Source: Ochotona curzoniae (Eukaryota > Chordata > Mammalia > Lagomorpha > Ochotonidae). Taken from it: 64,000 nucleotides of DNA. The stretch is taken from NCBI RefSeq assembly GCF_017591425.1, contig NW_024465664.1:1-64000 (forward strand), in the 5' to 3' direction. The notes beneath the pieces were generated by a model. The model had not been told where the DNA came from. It searched no databases and saw only the letters and a program-made list of their open reading frames with translations. A program made the position numbers and the translations under genes. Numbering within the stretch: position 1 is the first letter of the stretch; each line of letters begins with the position of its first letter. Below, piece after piece: positions 12,901 to 26,736 of the stretch.

Positions 12901-13159
12901 ACTTCACATACCATCAGCTTTCCTACCAGATGTCCCGAGAACCCACTTGGGTCCCATCTTGTCCAATGCCCATTGAGCCCAGGATGATGAAACCAGGCAT
13001 GTTGAACACCCACCCCACACAAAACAACCATGTGAATCCTGACTCAAGGCGCTAAGAAGTCCACATCCAGAGACAAGTTCAGCGCCCAAGCCATTTCCAG
13101 CTACCATGGAAACCAAGTGCTCTGGCAGCACATATGCCTGAAAGAGGATGTGACACCCA
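12901..13159 (+). repeat. Tail of unit 38 and start of unit 39, outside the higher-order repeats
   Basis: This spacer belongs to the unit starting near 13030. It has ATGTGAATCCTGACTC at the head, CATATGCCTGAAAGAGG in the core and CACCCAGAGATCTC. The same core type occurs near 47900 and 52345. It separates the first four-monomer block from the nine-monomer repeat and has no counterpart inside that repeat. Confidence 0.75.
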
Positions 13160-16100
13160 GAGATCTCAGTGTGTTGGTGAATGGCAACTTGCCGAAGGAG
13201 CAGCACAGGTCTTCCAGTGCCAAAACGACTCCACCTGCCTCAGGAACTTCACATACCATCAGCTTTCCTAGCAGATATCATGCAAAACGTCTTGGGTCCC
13301 ATCTTGTCCAATGCCCATTGAGCACAAGATGATGAAATAACCAGGCATTTTGAACACCCACACAAAACAACCATCTGGATCCGCACTCAAGGCACTAAGA
13401 AGTCCACATCCAGAGACAAGTTCAGCGCCCAAGCCATTTCCAGCTACCATGGAAACCAAGTGCTCTGGCAGCACATATGTCTGAAAGTGGATGTGACACC
13501 TAGGGATCTCAGTATGTTGGTGAATGGCAACTTGCCGAAGGAGCAGCACATGTCTTCCAGTGCCAAAATGATTCCACCTGCCTCAGGAACTTCACATACC
13601 ATCAGCTTTCCTACCAGATGTCCCGGAAACCGAGTTGGGTACCCATCTCGTCCAATGCTCATTGAGCCCAGGATGATGAAATCAGGGATGTTGAACACGC
13701 ACCACACGCAAAACAACCATGTAGATCATGACTCAAGGCGCTAAGAAGTCCTCATCCAGAGACAAGTTCAGCGCCCAAGCCATTTCCAGCTACCATGGAA
13801 ACCAAGTGCTCTGGCAGCACATATGTCTGAAAGTGGATGTGACACCTAGGGATCTCAGTGTGTTGGTGAATGGCAACTTGCCGAAGGAGCAGCACAGCTC
13901 TTCCAGTGCCAAAACGACTCCACCTGCCTCAGGAACTTCACATACCATCAGCTTTCCTAGCAGAAGTCCCGGATACCGAGTTGTGTCCAATCTTTTCCAA
14001 TGCCCATTGAGCAGAGGATGATGAAATCAGGCATGTTGAACACGCACACAAAACAACCATGTAGATCATGACTCAAGGGACTAAGAAGTCCACATCCAGA
14101 GACAAGTTCAGCGCCCAAGCCATTTCCAGCTCCCATGGAAACCAAGTGCTCTGGCAGCACATATGTCTGAAAGTGGATGTGACACCCAGGGATGTCAGTG
14201 TGTTGGTGAATGGCAAGTTGCTGAAGGAGCAGCACAGCTCTTCCAGTGCCAAAATGACTCCACCTGCCTCAGGAACTTCACATACCATCAGCTTTACGAC
14301 CAGATGTCCCAGAAACCCACTTGGGTCCCAACTCGTCCAATGCCCATTGAGCCCAGGATGATGAAATCAGGCATGATGAACACGCACACAAAACAACCAT
14401 GTGGATCCTGAATCAAGGCGCTAAGAAGTCCACATCCAGAGACAAGTTCAGCGCCCAAGCCATTTCCAGCTACCATGGAAACCAAGTGCTCTGGCAGCAC
14501 ATATGTCTGAAAGTGGATGTGACACCTAGGGATCTCAGTGTGTTGGTGAATGGCAACTTGCCGAAGGAGCAGCACAGCTCTTCCAGTGCCAAAACGACTC
14601 CACCTGCCTCAGGAACTTCACATACTATCAGCTTTCCTACCAGATGTCCAGGAAACCCACTTGGTTCCCATCTTGTCCAATGCCCATTGAGCCCAGGATG
14701 ATGAAATCAGGCATGTTGAACACCCACACAAAACAACCATGTGGATCCTCACTCAAGGCGCTAAGAAGTCCACATCCAGAGACAAGTTCAGCGCCCAAGC
14801 CATTTCCAGCTCCCATGGAAACCAAGTGCTCTGGCAGCACATATGTCTGAAAGTGGATGTGACACCTAGGGATCTCAGTGTGTTGGTGAATGGCAACTTG
14901 CCGAAGGAGCAGCACAGCTCTTCCAGTGCCAAAACGTCTCCACCTGCCTCAGGAACTTCACATACCATCAGCTTTCCTACCAGATGTCCCGGAAATTGAG
15001 TTCTGTCCCGTCATGTCCATTGCCCATTGAGCCCAGGATGATGATATCAGGCATGTTGAACACCCACCACACACAAAACAACCATGTAGATCCTGACTCA
15101 AGGCGCTAAGAAGTCCTCATCCAGAGACAAGTTCAGCGCCCAAGCCATTTCCAGCTACCATGGAAACCAAGTGCTCTGGCAGCACATATGTCTGAAAGTG
15201 GATGTGACACCTAGGGATCTCAGTGTGTTGGTGAATGGCAACTTGCCGAAGGAGCAGCACAGGTCTTCCAGTGCCAAAACGTCTCCACCTGCCTCAGGAA
15301 CTTCACATACCATCAGCTTTCCTACCAGATGTTCCGGAAATTGAGTTCTGTCCCGGCTTGTCCATTACCCATTGAGCCCAGGATGATGATATCAGGCATG
15401 TTGAACACCCACACAAAACAACCATGTGGATCCTCACTCAAGGCGCTGAGAACTCCACATCCAGAGACAAGTTCAGCGCCCAAGCCATTTCCAGCTACCA
15501 TGGAAACCAAGTGCTCTGGCAGCACATATGTCTGAAAGTGGATGTGACACCTAGGGATCTCAGTGTGTTGGTGAATGGCAACTTGCCGAAGGAGCAGGAC
15601 AGGTCTTCCAGTGCCAAAACGACTCCACCTGCCTCAGGAACTTCACATACCATCAGCTTTCCTACCAGATGTCCCGGAAACCCACTTGGGTCCCATCTCA
15701 TCCAATGCCCATTGAGCCCAGGATGATGAAATCAGGCATGTTGAACACACAGCACACACAAAACAACCATGTAGATACTGACTCAAGGCACTAAGAAGTC
15801 CACATCCAGAGACAAGTTCAGTGCCCAAGCCATTTCCAGCTACCATGGAAACCAAGTGCTCTGGCAGCACATATGTCTGAAAGTGGATGTGACACCTAGG
15901 GATCTCAGTGTGTTGGTGAATGGCAACTTGCCGAAGGAGCAGCACAGCTCTTCCAGTGCAAAACGACTCCACCTGCCTCAGGAACTTCACATACCATCAG
16001 CTTTCCTAGAGGATGTCCCGGAAACCCAGTTGTGTGCCATATTGTCCAATGCCCATTGAGCCCAGGATGATGATATCAGGCATGTTGAACACCCACACAA

Positions 16101-16240
16101 AACAACCATGTGGATCCTGACTCAAGGCATTAAGAATTCCACATCCAGAGACAAGTAAAGCGCCCAAGCCATTTCCAGCTACCATGGAAACCAAGTGCTC
16201 TGGCAGCACATATGTCTGAAAGTGGATGTGACACCTAGAG
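13160..16240 (+). repeat. Nine-monomer higher-order repeat, copy A (period 3081 bp)
   Basis: Units starting near 13370, 13720, 14060, 14399, 14739, 15087, 15424, 15769 and 16107 are matched one for one by units starting 3079-3082 bp downstream. Position-specific markers repeat in order: GGATCCGCACTCAAG, GATCATGACTCAAGGCGC, TTTACGACCAG, GGATCCTGAATCAAGG, AAAACGTCTCC, GTTCCGGAAATTGAG, GTAGATACTGACTC and the ATTAAGAATTCC / GACAAGTAAAGCG pair. The two copies are nearly identical, while the nine units inside one copy differ clearly from each other. That is the definition of a higher-order repeat. Boundaries are placed where the match to copy B starts, to within about 50 bp. Confidence 0.92.
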
Positions 16241-19200
16241 ATCTCAGTGTGTTGGTGAATGGCAACTTGCCGAAGGAGCAGCACAGGTCTTCCAGTGCCA
16301 AAACGACTCCACCTGCCTCAGGAACTTCACATACCATCAGCTTTCCTAGCAGATGTCCATGCAAAACGTCTTGGGTCCCATCTTGTCCAATGCCCATTGA
16401 GCACAAGATGATGAAATACCAGGCATGTTGAACACCCCACACAAAACAACCATCTGGATCCGCACTCAAGGCACTAAGAAGTCCACATCCAGAGACAAGT
16501 TCAGCGCCCAAGCCATTTCCAGCTACCATGGAAACCAAGTGCTCTGGCAGCACATATGTCTGAAAGTGGATGTGACACCTAGGGATCTCAGTATGTTGGT
16601 GAATGGCAACTTGCCGAAGGAGCAGCACAGCTCTTCCAGTGCCAAAATGATTCCACCTGCCTCAGGAACTTCACATACCATCAGCTTTCCTACCAGATGT
16701 CCCGGAAACCGAGTTGGGTACCCATCTCGTCCAATGCTCATTGAGCCCAGGATGATGAAATCAGGCATGTTGAACACGCACCACACGCAAAACAACCATG
16801 TAGATCATGACTCAAGGCGCTAAGAAGTCCTCATCCAGAGACAAGTTCAGCGCCCAAGCCATTTCCAGCTACCATGGAAACCAAGTGCTCTGGCAGCACA
16901 TATGTCTGAAAGTGGATGTGACACCTAGGGATCTCAGTGTGTTGGTGAATGGCAACTTGCCGAAGGAGCAGCACAGCTCTTCCAGTGCCAAAACGACTCC
17001 ACCTGCCTCAGGAACTTCACATACCATCAGCTTTCCTAGCAGATGTCCCGGATACCGAGTTGTGTCCAATCATTTCCAATGCCCATTGAGCAGAGGATGA
17101 TGACATCAGGCATGTTGAACACGCACACACAAAACAACCATGTAGATCATGACTCAAGGGACTAAGAAGTCCACATCCAGAGACAAGTTCAGCGCCCAAG
17201 CCATTTCCAGCTCCCATGGAAACCAAGTGCTCTGGCAGCACATATGTCTGAAAGTGGATGTGACACCCAGGGATGTCAGTGTGTTGGTGAATGGCAAGTT
17301 GCTGAAGGAGCAGCACAGCTCTTCCAGTGCCAAAATGACTCCACCTGCCTCAGGAACTTCACATACCATCAGCTTTACGACCAGATGTCCCAGAAACCCA
17401 CTTGGGTCCCAACTCGTCCAATGCCCATTGAGCCCAGGATGATGAAATCAGGCATGATGAACACGCACACAAAACAACCATGTGGATCCTGAATCAAGGC
17501 GCTAAGAAGTCCACATCCAGAGACAAGTTCAGCGCCCAAGCCATTTCCAGCTACCATGGAAACCAAGTGCTCTGGCAGCACATATGTCTGAAAGTGGATG
17601 TGACACCTAGGGATCTCAGTGTGTTGGTGAATGGCAACTTGCCGAAGGAGCAGCACAGCTCTTCCAGTGCCAAAACGACTCCACCTGCCTCAGGAACTTC
17701 ACATACTATCAGCTTTCCTACCAGATGTCCCGGAAACCCACTTGGTTCCCATCTTGTCCAATGCCCATTGAGCCCAGGATAATGAAATCAGGCATGTTGA
17801 ACACCCACACAAAACAACCATGTGGATCCTCACTCAAGGCGCTAAGAAGTCCACATCCAGAGACAAGTTCAGCGCCCAAGCCATTTCCAGCTCCCATGGA
17901 AACCAAGTGCTCTGGCAGCACATATGTCTGAAAGTGGATGTGACACCTAGGGATCTCAGTGTGTTGGTGAATGGCAACTTGCCGAAGGAGCAGCACAGCT
18001 CTTCCAGTGCCAAAACGTCTCCACCTGCCTCAGGAACTTCACATACCATCAGCTTTCCTACCAGATGTCCCGGAAATTGAGTTCTGTCCCGTCATGTCCA
18101 TTGCCCATTGAGCCCAGGATGATGATATCAGGCATGTTGAACACCCACCACACACAAAACAACCATGTAGATCCTGACTCAAGGCGCTAAGAAGTCCTCA
18201 TCCAGAGACAAGTTCAGCGCCCAAGCCATTTCCAGCTACCATGGAAACCAAGTGCTCTGGCAGCACATATGTCTGAAAGTGGATGTGACACCTAGGGATC
18301 TCAGTGTGTTGGTGAATGGCAACTTGCCGAAGGAGCAGCACAGCTCTTCCAGTGCCAAAACGTCTCCACCTGCCTCAGGAACTTCACATACCATCAGCTT
18401 TCCTACCAGATGTTCCGGAAATTGAGTTCTGTCCCGGCTTGTCCATTACCCATTGAGCCCAGGATGATGATATCAGGCATGTTGAACACCCACACAAAAC
18501 AACCATGTGGATCCTCACTAAAGGCGCTGAGAACTCCACATCCAGAGACAAGTTCAGCGCCCAAGCCATTTCCAGCTACCATGGAAACCAAGTGCTCTGG
18601 CAGCACATATGTCTGAAAGTGGATGTGACACCTAGGGATCTCAGTGTGTTGGTGAATGGCAACTTGCCGAAGGAGCAGGACAGGTCTTCCAGTGCCAAAA
18701 CGACTCCACCTGCCTCAGGAACTTCACATACCATCAGCTTTCCTACCAGATGTCCCGGAAACCCACTTGGGTCCCATCTCATCCAATGCCCATTGAGCCC
18801 AGGATGATGAAATCAGGCATGTTGAACACACAGCACACACAAAACAACCATGTAGATACTGACTCAAGGCACTAAGAAGTCCACATCCAGAGACAAGTTC
18901 AGTGCCCAAGCCATTTCCAGCTACCATGGAAACCAAGTGCTCTGGCAGCACATATGTCTGAAAGTGGATGTGACACCTAGGGATCTCAGTGTGTTGGTGA
19001 ATGGCAACTTGCCGAAGGAGCAGCACAGCTCTTCCAGTGCAAAACGACTCCACCTGCCTCAGGAACTTCACATACCATCAGCTTTCCTAGAGGATGTCCC
19101 GGAAACCCAGTTGTGTGCCATATTGTCCAATGCCCATTGAGCCCAGGATGATGATATCAGGCATGTTGAACACCCACACAAAACAACCATGTGGATCCTG

Positions 19201-19320
19201 ACTCAAGGCATTAAGAATTCCACATCCAGAGACAAGTAAAGCGCCCAAGCCATTTCCAGCTACCATGGAAACCAAGTGCTCTGGCAGCACATATGTCTGA
19301 AAGTGGATGTGACACCTAGG
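16241..19320 (+). repeat. Nine-monomer higher-order repeat, copy B
   Basis: Units near 16451, 16799, 17141, 17480, 17820, 18168, 18505, 18850 and 19189 copy those of the preceding block. The few differences seen by eye are a two-base addition in the hinge near 17125 (CACACACAAAAC), GATGACATC at about 17100, CAGCTCTTCC for CAGGTCTTCC at about 18340, and AGATAATGAAATC for GATGATGAAATC-type sequence near 17780. The copy ends close to 19320; the unit starting at 19189 then continues as a different type (TTGCCAAAGGAG). Only two copies are present in the window. Confidence 0.92.
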
Positions 19321-22300
19321 GATCTCAGTGTGTTGGTGAATGGCAACTTGCCAAAGGAGCAGCACAGCTCTTCCAGTGCCAAAATGACTCCACCTGCCTC
19401 AGGAACTTCACATACCATCAGCTTTCCTAGCAGATGTCCCAGAAACCGACTTGGGTCCCAACTTGTCCAATGCCCATTGAGCCCAGGATGATGAAATTTG
19501 CCATGTTGAACACCGACCCCACACAAAACAACCATGTGGATGCTCACTCAAGGCGCTAAGAAGTCCACATCCAGAGACAAGTTCAGCGCCCAAGCCATTT
19601 CCAGCTACCATGGAAACCAAGTGCTCTGGCAGCACATATGTCTGAAAGTGGATGTGACACCTAGAGATCTCAGTGTGTTGGTGAACGACAACTTGCCGAA
19701 GGAGCAGCACAGCTCTTCAAGTCCCAAAACGACTCCACCTGCCTCAGGAACTTCACATACCATCAGCTTTCCTACCAGATGTCCCGGAAACCGACTTGGG
19801 TCCCATCTTGTCCAATGCCATTGAGCCCAGAATGTTGAAATTTGCCATCTTGAACACCCACACAAAACAACCATGTAAATCCTCACTCAAGGCGCTCAGA
19901 TCTCCACATCCAGAGACAAGTTCAGCGCCCAAGCCATTTCCAGCTACCATGGAAACCAAGTGCTCTGGCAGCACATATGTCTGAAAGAGGATGTGACACC
20001 TAGGGTTCTCAGTGTGTTGGTGAATGGCAACTTGCCGAAGGAGCAGCACAGCTCTTCCAGTGCCAAAATGACTCCACCTGCCTCAGGAACTTCACATACC
20101 ATCAGCTTTCCTAGCTGATGTCATGGAAAACGTCTTGGGTCCCATCTTGTCCAATGCCCATTGAGCCCAGGATGATGAAATAACCAGGCATGTTGAAAAC
20201 CCACACAAAACAACCATCTGGATCCGCACTCAAATCACTAAGAAGTCCACATGCAGAGACAAGTTCAGCGCCCAAGCCATTTCCAGCTCCCATGGAAACC
20301 AAGTGCTCTGGCAGCACATATGTCTGAAAGTGGATGTGACACCTAGGGATCTCAGTGTGTTGGTGAATGGCAACTTGCCGAAGGAGCAGCACATGTCTTC
20401 CAGTGCCAAAATGACTCCACCTGCCTCAGGAACTTCACATACCATCAGCTTTCCTACCAGATGTCCCGGAAACCGAGTTGGGTACCCATCTCGTCCAATG
20501 CTCATTGAGCCCAGGATGATGAAATCAGGCATGTTGAACACCCACCACACACAAAACAACCATGTAGATCCTGACTCAAGGCGCTAAGAAGTCCACATCC
20601 AGAGACAAGTTCAGCGCCCAAGCCATTTCCAGCTACCATGGAAACCAAGTGCTCTGGCAGCACATATGTCTGAAAGTGGATGTGACACCTAGGGATCTCA
20701 GTGTGTTGGTGAATGGCAACTTGCCGAAGGAGCAGCACAGCTCTTCCAGTGCCAAAACGACTCCACCTGCCTCAGGAACTTCACATACCATCAGCTTTCC
20801 TACCAGATGTCCCGGAAGCCGAGTTCGGTCCCATCTTGTCCAATGCCCATTGAGCCCAGGATGATGAAACCAGGCATGTTGAACACCCACCCCACACAAA
20901 ACAACCATGTGGATCCTCACTCAAGGCGCTAAGAAGTCCACATCCAGAGACAAGTTCAGCGCCCAAGCCATTTCCAGCTACCATGGAAACCAAGTGCTCT
21001 GGCAGCACATATGCCTGAGAGAGGATGTGACACCTAGGGATCTCAGTGTGTTGGTGAATGGCAGCTTGCCCGAAGGAGCAGGACAGCTCTTCCAGTGGAA
21101 AACGACTCCACCTGCCTCAGGAACTTCACATACCATCAGCTTTCCTACCAGATGTCCCGGAAACCCATTTGGGTGCCATCTCGTCCAATGCCCATTGAGC
21201 CCAGGATGATGAAATTTGCCGTGTTGAACACCGACACAAAACAACCATGTGGATCCTCACTCAAGACGCTGAGAACTCCACATCCAGAGACAAGTTCAGC
21301 GCCCAAGCCATTTCCAGCTACCATGGAAACCAAGTGCTCTGGCAGCACATATGTCTGAAAGTGGATGTGACACCTAGGGATCTCAGTGTGTTGGTGAACG
21401 GCAACTTGCCGAAGGAGCAGCACAGCTCTTCCATTGCCAAAATGACTCCACCTGCCTCAGGAACTTCACATACCATCAGCTTTCCTAGCAGATGTCCCGG
21501 AAAACTTCTTGGGTCCCATCTCGTCCAAAGCCCATTGAGCCCAGGAGGATGAAACCAGGCATGTTGAACACCAACCCCACACAAACAAACATGTGGATCC
21601 TCACTCATGGCGCTAAGAAGTCCACATCCAGAAACAAGTTCAGCGCCCAAGCCATTTCCAGCTCCCATGGAAACCAAGTGCTCTGGCAACACATATGTCT
21701 GAAAGAGGATGTGACACCTAGGGTTCTCAGTGTGTTGGTGAATGGCAACTTGCCGAAGGAGCAGCACAGCTCTTCCAGTGCAAAACGACTCCACCTGCCT
21801 CAGGAACTTCACATACCATCAGCTTTCCTAGCAGAAGTCCCGGAAACCGACTTGGGTCCCATCTTGTCCAATGCCCATTGAGCATAGGATGATGAAACCA
21901 GGCATGTTGAACACCCAACCCACACAAAACAACCATGTGGATCCTGACTCAAGGCGCTAAGAAGTCCACATCCAGAGACAAGTTCAGCGCCCAAGCCATT
22001 TCCAGCTACCATGGAAACCAAGTGCTCTGGCAGCACATATGTCTGAAAGTGGATGTGACACCTAGGGATCTAAGTGTGTTGGTGAATGGCAACTTGCCGA
22101 AGGAGCAGGACAGGTCTTCCAGTGCCAAAACGACTCCACCAGCCTCAGGAACTTCACATACCATCAGCTTTCCTAGCAGAAGTCCCGCAAACCGAGTTGA
22201 GACCCAACTTGTCCAATGCCCATTGAGCCCAGGATGATGAAACCAGGAATGTTGAACATTCGCAGCACACAAAACAACCAGGTGGATCCTCACACAAGGC

Positions 22301-22963
22301 GCTAAGAATTCCACATCCAGAGACAAGTTCAGTGCCCAAGCCATTTCCAGCTACCATGGAAGCAAGTGCTCTGGCAGCACATATGTCTGAAAGTGGATGT
22401 GACACATAGGGATCTCAGTGTGTTGGTGAATGGCAACTTGCCGAAGGAGCAGCACAGCTCTTCCAGTGCCAAAACGACTCCACCTGCCTCAGGAACTTCA
22501 CATACCATCAGCTTTCCTAGCAGATGTCCCGGAAACCCACTTGGGTCCCATCTCATCCAATGCCCATTGAGCCCAGGATGATGAAACCAGGCATGTTGAA
22601 CACCCACCCCACACAAAACAACCATGTGGATCCTCACTCAAGGCGCTAAGAAGTCCACATCCAGAGACAAGTTCAGCGCCCAAGCCATTTCCAGCTACCA
22701 TGGAAACCAAGTGCTCTGGCAACACATATGTCTGAAAGAGGATGTGACACCTAGGGTTCTCAGTGTGTTGGTGAATGGCAACTTGCCGAAGGAGCAGCAC
22801 AGCTCTTCCAGTGCCAAAACGACTCCACCTGCCTCAGGAACTTCACATACCATCAGCTTTCCTACCAGATGTCCCGGAAACCGACTTGGGTCCCATCTTG
22901 TCCAATGCCCATTGAGCATAGGATGATGAAATCAGGCATGATGCAAACACACGCAAAAAAAAC

Positions 22964-23308
22964 CATGTAGATCCTGACTCAAGGGACTAAGAGGTCCACA
23001 TCCAGAGACAAGTTCAGCGCCCAAGTCATTTCCAGCTACCATGGAAACCAAGTGCTGTGGCAGCACATATGTCTTAAAGAGGATATGACACCTAGTATCT
23101 GAGTTTGTTGCTGAATGGCAACTTGCCGAAGGAGCAGCACAGCTCTTCCAGTCCCAAAACGACTCCACCTGCCTCAGCAACTTCACATACCATCAGCTTT
23201 CCTAGCAGAAGTCCCGGAAACCCACTTGGGTCAAATCTTCTCCAATGCCCATTGAGCCCAGGATGATGAAACCAGGCATGTTGAACACCCACCCCACACA
23301 AAACAACC
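22964..23308 (+). repeat. Divergent monomer variant, copy 3 of 3
   Basis: It carries the same linked core changes as the units at 4127 and 6875, including loss of CCTAGG by a two-base deletion. Its loop reads GCTACCA where copies 1 and 2 have GCTCCCA, so one later change or conversion separates it from them. The hinge before it (GCAAACACACGCAAAAAAAACC) is nearly that of copy 2. Confidence 0.85.
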
Positions 23309-26300
23309 ATGTGGATCCTGACTCAAGGCGCTAAGAAGTCCACATCCAGAGACAAGTTCAGCGCCCAAGCCATTTCCAGCTACCATGGAAACCAAGTGCT
23401 CTGGCAGCACATATGTCTGAAAGTGGATGTGACACCAAGGGATCTCAGTGTGTTGCTGAATGGCAACTTGCCGAAGGAGCCTCACAGGTCTTCCAGTGCC
23501 AAAACGACTCCACCAGCCTCAGGAACTTCACATACCATCAGCTTTCCAAGCAGAAGTTCTGGAAACCCAATTAGGTCCCATCTCATCCAATGCCCATTGA
23601 GCCCAGGGTGATGAAACCAGGCATGTTGAACACCCACCCCACACAAAACAACCATGTGGATCCTCACTCAAGGCGCTAAGAAGTCCACATCCAGAGACAA
23701 GTTCAGCGCCCAAGCCATTTCCAGCTACCATGGAAACCAAGTGCTCTGGCAGCACATATGTCTGAAAGTGGATGTGACACCTAGGGATCGCAGTGTGTTG
23801 GTGAATGGCAACTTGCCGAAGGAGCAGGACAGGTCTTCCCGTGCAAAACGACTCCACCTGCCTCAGGAACTTCACATAACGTCAGCTTTCCTAGCAGATG
23901 TCCCGGAAACCCACTTGGGTCCCAACTCGTCCAATGCCCATTGAGCCCAGGAGGATGATATCAGGAATGTTGAACACCCACCCCACACAAAACAAACCTG
24001 TTGATCCTGACTCAAGGCACTAAGAAGTCCACATCCAGAGACAAGTTCAGCGCCCAAGCCATTTCCAGCTACCATGGAAACCAAGTGCTCTGGCAGCACA
24101 TATGTCTGAAAGTGGATGTGACACCTAGGGATCTCAGTGTGTTGGTGAATGGCAACTTGCCGAAGCAGCAGCACAGCTCTTCCAGTGCCAAAATGACTCC
24201 ACCTGCCTCAGGAACTTCACATACCATCAGCTTTCCTACCAGATGTCCCGGAAACCCACTTGGGTCCCATCTTGTCCAATACCCATTGAGCCCAGGATGA
24301 TGATATCAGGCATGTTGAACACCCACCACACAAAACAACCATGTGGATCCTCACTCAAGGCGCTAAAAAGTCCCTTTCCAGAGACAAGTTCAAGCACAAG
24401 CCATTTCCAGCTACCATGGAAACCAAGTGCTCTGGCAGCACATATGTCTGAAAGTGGATGTGACACCTAGGGATCTCAGTGTGTTGGTGAATGGCAACTT
24501 GCCGAAGGAGCAGCACAGCTCTTACAGTGCCAAAACGACTCCACCAGCCTCAGGAACTTCACATACCATCAGCTTTCCTCGCAGATGTCCCAGAAACCCA
24601 CTTGAGTCCCATCTTGTCCAATGCCCATTGAGCCCAGGAGAATGAAATTTGCCATGTTGAACACCCACACAAAACAACCATGTAGATCCTGACTCAAGGC
24701 ACTAAGAAGTCCACATCCAGAGATAAGTTCAGCATCCAAGCCATTTCCAGCTACCATGGAAACCAAGTGCTCTGGCAGCACATATGTCTGAAAGTGGATG
24801 TGACAGCTAGGGATCTCAGTGTGTTGGTGAATGGCAACTTGCCGAAGGAGCAGCACAGCTCTTCCAGTGCCAAAACGACTCCACCTGCCTCAGGAACTTC
24901 ACAAACCATCAGCTTTCCTACCAGATGTCCCGGAAACCGAGTTGGGTCGCATCTGGTCCAATGCCCATTGAGCCCAGGATGATGAAATCAGGCAGGATGA
25001 ACACACACACAAAACAACCATGTAGATCCTCACTGAAGGGACTAAGAAGTCCACATCCAGAGACAAGTTCAGCGCCCAAGCCATTTCCAGCTCCCATGGA
25101 AACCAAGTGCTCTGGCAGCACATATGTCTGAAAGTGGATGTGACACCTAGGGATCTCAGTGTGTTGGTGAACGGCAACTTGCCGAAGGAGCAGGACAGAT
25201 CTTAAAGTGCCAAAACGACTCCACCTGCCTCAGGAACTTCACATACCATCAGCTTTCCTAGCAGATGTCCCGGAAAACGTCGTGGGTCCCATCTCGTCCA
25301 ATGCCCATTGAGCCATGGATGATGAAACCAGGCATGTTGAACACCCACACCACACAAAACAACCATGTAGATCCTCACTCAAGGCATTAAGAAGTCCACA
25401 TCCAGAGATAAGTTCAGCATCCAAGCCATTTCCAGCTACCATGGAAACCAAGTGATCTGGCAGCACATATGTCTGAAAGTGGATGTGACACCTAGGGATC
25501 TCAGTGTGTTGGTGAATGGCAACTTGCCGGAGGAGCAGCACATCTCTTACACTGCCAAAACGACTCCACCTGCCTCAGGAACTTCACATACCAACAGCTT
25601 TCCTACCAGAGATCCGGAGAACCCACTTGGGTCACATCTCGTCCAATGCCCATTGAGACCACGACCATAAAAGCAGGCATGTTGAACACCCACCCCACAC
25701 AAAACAACCATGAGGATCCTCACTCAAGGCGCTGAGACGTCCGCATCCAGAGACAAGTTCAGCGCCCAAGCCATTTCCAGCTACCATGGAAACCAAGTGC
25801 TCTGGCAGCACATATGTCTGAAAGTGGATGTGACACCTAGAGATCTCAGTGTGTTGATGTACGGCAACTTGCCGAAGGAGCAGCACAGCTCTTCCAGTGC
25901 CAAAATGACTCCACCTGCCTCAGGAACTTCACATACCATCAGCTTTCCTACCAGATGTCCTGAGAACTCACTTGGGTACCCATCTTGTCCAATGCCCATT
26001 GAGACCAGGAGGATGAAATTATCCATGTTGAACACCCACGCCAAACAACCATGTGGATCCTCACTCAAGGCGCTGAGAACTCCACATCCAGAGACAAGGT
26101 CAGGGCCCAAGCCATTTCCAGCTACCATGGAAACCAAGTGCTCTGACAGCACATATGTCTGAAAGTGGATGTGACACCTAGGGATCTCAGTGTGTTGGTG
26201 AATGGCAACTGGCCGAAGGAGCAGCACAGGTCTTTCAGTACCAAAACGACTCCACCTGCCTCAGGAACTTCACATACCATCAGCTTTCCTACCAGATGTC

Positions 26301-26736
26301 CCGGAAACCGACTTGGGACCCATCTTGTCCAATAACCATTGAGCTCAGGATGATGAAACACCAGGCATGTTGAACACCCACACCAAACAAAACAACCATG
26401 TAGATCCTGACTCAAGGGACTAAGAAGTCCCTTTCCAGAGACAAGTTCAGCGCCCAAGCCATTTCCAGCTACCATGGAAACCAAGTGCTCTGGCAGCACA
26501 TATGTCTGAAAGTGGATGTGACACCTAGGGTTCTCAGTGTGTTGGTGAATGGCAACTTGCCGAAGGAGCAGCACATGTCTTCCAGTGCCAAAATGACTCC
26601 ACCTGCCTCAGGAACTTCACATACCATCAGCTTCCTAGCAGATGTCCCGGAAACCCACTTGGGTTCCATCTGGTCCAATGCCCATTGAGCCCAGGAGGAT
26701 GAAATTTGCCATGTTGAACACCCACACAAAACAACC

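Noticed and set aside
16107..16450. Possible transposon edge or insertion at the GAATTC / GACAAGTAAAGCG variant
   Set aside because: Only point changes in an otherwise normal unit; no target-site duplication, poly-A or foreign sequence.
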